NCBI GenBank assembly: GCA_020832185.1
Contig: JAFIFE010000003.1
Span: 1 to 64,000, forward strand
From: Alkalibacterium sp.
GTDB taxonomy: Bacteria; Bacillota; Bacilli; Lactobacillales; Carnobacteriaceae_A
Length of the DNA stretch: 64,000 bases
Reading direction: 5' to 3'
The notes under the pieces: generated by a model
Database searches by the model: none
What the model saw: the letters and a program-made list of their open reading frames with translations, nothing else
What the model was told of the DNA's origin: nothing
Part shown: piece by piece, positions 62,122 through 64,000 of the stretch
Layout: each line of letters opens with the position of its first letter
Numbering within the stretch: position 1 is the stretch's first letter
Translations under genes and position numbers: made by a program

Positions 62122-63722
62122 TTAAACGTATGGGTATTCTATAAGTTCCATATCGTTCTCATCAATCGTTACTGCAGTAAAGGCATCTGCATTATGGAAC
62201 ATTCGCTTGCACTCTTCACTTAAACGGATCAGTTTAAGCTTCTTGCCGCGCTCTTCATAGCGTTTAGTCAGTGAACTGATTGCTTCGACAGCTGAATAAT
62301 CCGATACTTTTGCATATTTCAGATCCAATACGACTTCATCAGGATCCTGGTCAATATCAAAAATATCTCTAAAGTTCAGTACAGACCCGAAGAAAATCGT
62401 TCCATTGATTTTATAAGTTTTTTCCTGTTCGCCCGTTTTTTCAACGTTTGCATAAATCACTTTCCCTTTTTCCCAGGCGAAGATTAATGCAGATACGATC
62501 ACACCGACAATAACAGCGGTAGCTAAGTCAGCGAAAATGGTAATGATAGATACAACAACAATAACTAAAATGTCTTGAGCAGGGACTTTGCCTTTGTAAC
62601 GCAGGCTTTCCCATTTGAATGTGCCCACTACGACCATAAACATAACCCCAACTAATCCTGCTAAAGGAATGGCGTTGATGAAGGCCGAACCGAACATAAT
62701 GAAAAACATTAATGAAGAGGCTGCAACTAGTCCTGAAATACGGCTGCGACCGCCGGATTTAATGTTGATGATCGATTGTCCGATCATAGCGTCTCCACCC
62801 ATTCCGCCAAAGAATCCATTGACTAAATTAGCCATTCCCTGAGCAACGATTTCTTTGTTTGTACGTCCGCGGGTATTGGTCATTTCGTCAATAACCTGTA
62901 AGGTCAATACAGCCTCAGCTAAACCAACTAAACCACCAATTATGGCGTAAGGGAATATGATGCTAAGGGTCTCAAGGTTGATTGGAACTATTGGAATATG
63001 GAATCCAGGCAGGCCTCCACTGATTTCCATCCCAGCGAAATCCTGTACATTCTGTAAATGGAATCCGTAACGACCAAGTACGACAGCGATGATTGTCATA
63101 ACTATGATCGCTATTAAACTAGATGGAACAGCCTTGGTATATTTAGGTACAATGTGAATAATCAGCATTGTGAATAGGACAAATCCCAGCATGATAGCGA
63201 TTTGCGGCCCTGGAAGCCAAGTTGATTGTACAACTTCTGATCCATTCACATTGGTAATCTGGTTTGTTTTGAATAAATCCCACTGAGAGAAGAAGATAAG
63301 AATGGATAAACCATTCAAGAATCCGAGCATAACGGGATAGGGAATGATACGGGCATATTTACCAAGCCGCAGGACTCCAATCAGTATCTGGATGAGCCCC
63401 ATAAGGACTACAGTAGCGAATAAATACTCGAGACCGTGAGTCGCTATCAATGAAGCAAAGACGACGGATATGGCAGCTGTTGATGAACTGATCATTCCAG
63501 GTCGACCTGTAAAGATGGCAGCTACAAATCCCATCATGACCGCTGTCTGCAGACTTAGTATCGGGCTGACTCCAGCGACGAATGCAAAAGCGATTGATTC
63601 TGGAATCAATGCAAGGGCAACGGTTAAGCCTGAAAGAAAATCATCTTTCAGTAATTTTTTGTTATCTTTCAGCAACTGTTTCAGGTGAAACGGGCTGAGG
63701 TTTTTTTATCTATAAATTGCAT
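62122..63722 (-). CDS. SulP-family anion transporter with STAS domain; start region frameshifted at A7
   Basis: The main frame (62122-63675, 517 codons from a TTG with no SD) has ten or more membrane helices (FLSGLTVALALIPESIAFAF onward), the GGMGGDAMIGQS segment and a C-terminal STAS domain (~420-517). SulP proteins carry sulfate, bicarbonate or other anions. A strong SD (AAAGGAGG) and ATG lie at 63722 and begin MQFIDKK, but this frame stops after 13 codons. One more A in the A7 run at 63701-63707 would join it to the main frame as MQFIDKKNLSPFHLKQLL. So the true start is probably 63722 with a one-base loss or slippage. Confidence 0.85.
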
Positions 63723-63925
63723 GGGTTTCCTCCTTTTTTTCTATGCCTTGTTTTTTACAAAGCTCACAATTAAATAGTCTACCATAATATAAGGGATTTA
63801 CCTATATTAAATGTGACAGTAATGGGTTTTTTTGAAAATAACGCTTACAAAACTTAACGATTTTAGTCCTCTTTATTTTAATGTTCGGATTTGAACAATG
63901 GCATTTTCTCTGAAACACAATAAAA

Positions 63926-63956
63926 ACTAGACAAGAAAACTCCTGTCTAGTTTCTT
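63926..63956 (-). terminator. Terminator of a gene entering from the right
   Basis: AAACTAGACA and TGTCTAGTTT form a 10-bp stem. On the minus strand it follows the short coding tail described next. Confidence 0.55.
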
Positions 63957-63970
63957 CATTAATATTATGC

Positions 63971-64000
63971 TCAGATTCTAACGTATCTGACCTTCGCCAA
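63971..64000 (-). CDS. C-terminal tail of a minus-strand gene (partial)
   Basis: Read from the window edge on the minus strand: LAKVRYVRI then TGA. The short basic/hydrophobic ending and the terminator just after it suggest the end of a gene lying beyond the window. Family unknown. Confidence 0.3.
   Translation of the reverse strand: MAKVRYVRI

Overview
The window reads as a chromosomal segment of a low-GC Gram-positive bacterium, most likely Lactobacillales and possibly near Carnobacteriaceae (Marinilactibacillus/Alkalibacterium-like). The clues are strong Shine-Dalgarno sites, short operons closed by hairpin-plus-T terminators, a MurNAc-6-phosphate salvage operon of the murR-murQ-murP-mupG type, a FabT-like operator before fabV, a demethylmenaquinone-type prenyltransferase pair, and a parS-like ParB site. 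The genus is an inference; there is no rRNA or tRNA gene to anchor it.

Left part (1-9.1 kb): the window opens with the last codons of an IS21-family IstB gene that abuts an AT-rich ORF with a C-terminal HEPN-like motif (possible defence gene cut by the IS). Then come a decayed membrane ORF, a glyoxalase-family protein, a hepT/ubiA-type quinone side-chain pair, an AT-rich metallophosphoesterase and a DbpA-type DEAD helicase that seems to start on ATT.

Middle part (9-34 kb): housekeeping and accessory genes. These are DegV, a VanY-type carboxypeptidase with three SH3b repeats, an MGMT-family protein, FabV, glyoxalase II, alcohol dehydrogenase, a GGDEF-EAL c-di-GMP protein, an EamA transporter, two GNATs, an epoxide-hydrolase-like protein, VOC and cupin proteins and an MFS transporter. 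The MurNAc operon follows, then a frameshifted galactitol-type EIIC, and a three-gene set (esterase, condensation/acyltransferase-like protein, zinc-ribbon membrane protein) whose function I cannot name.

34-53 kb: a NUDIX gene translationally coupled to a PLD-helicase-DUF3427 protein (DNA repair or defence), a second GGDEF protein, a K+-channel-like protein, a persulfide-response operon (rhodanese, CoA-disulfide reductase, rhodanese, CstR) with its operator, an acidic PepSY lipoprotein, an HD hydrolase, an M20 peptidase, a CPBP protease, an ABC exporter, trpS and a polyamine-type acetyltransferase.

53-62 kb: almost the whole aromatic amino acid pathway in two divergent operons: aroE-aroK-aroQ-tyrA on the minus strand and bacA-like-aroF-aroB-aroA-aroC-chorismate mutase on the plus strand. 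The plus operon has an unusual ~780-base leader: a consensus promoter, a 27-codon Tyr/Phe-rich leader peptide, a classical antiterminator/terminator switch, and then a tandem array of five and a half ~70-base units, each with a hairpin whose sequence changes while its pairing holds, plus a constant GAGGAG...GCGACTGT element. This leader, with the BacA/prephenate-decarboxylase-like first gene, is the most novel-looking thing here.

The window ends with a SulP transporter whose good start codon is out of frame by one A in an A7 run. Three genes (EIIC, second GNAT, SulP) each look as if one base is missing from a homopolymer, so consensus error is possible.
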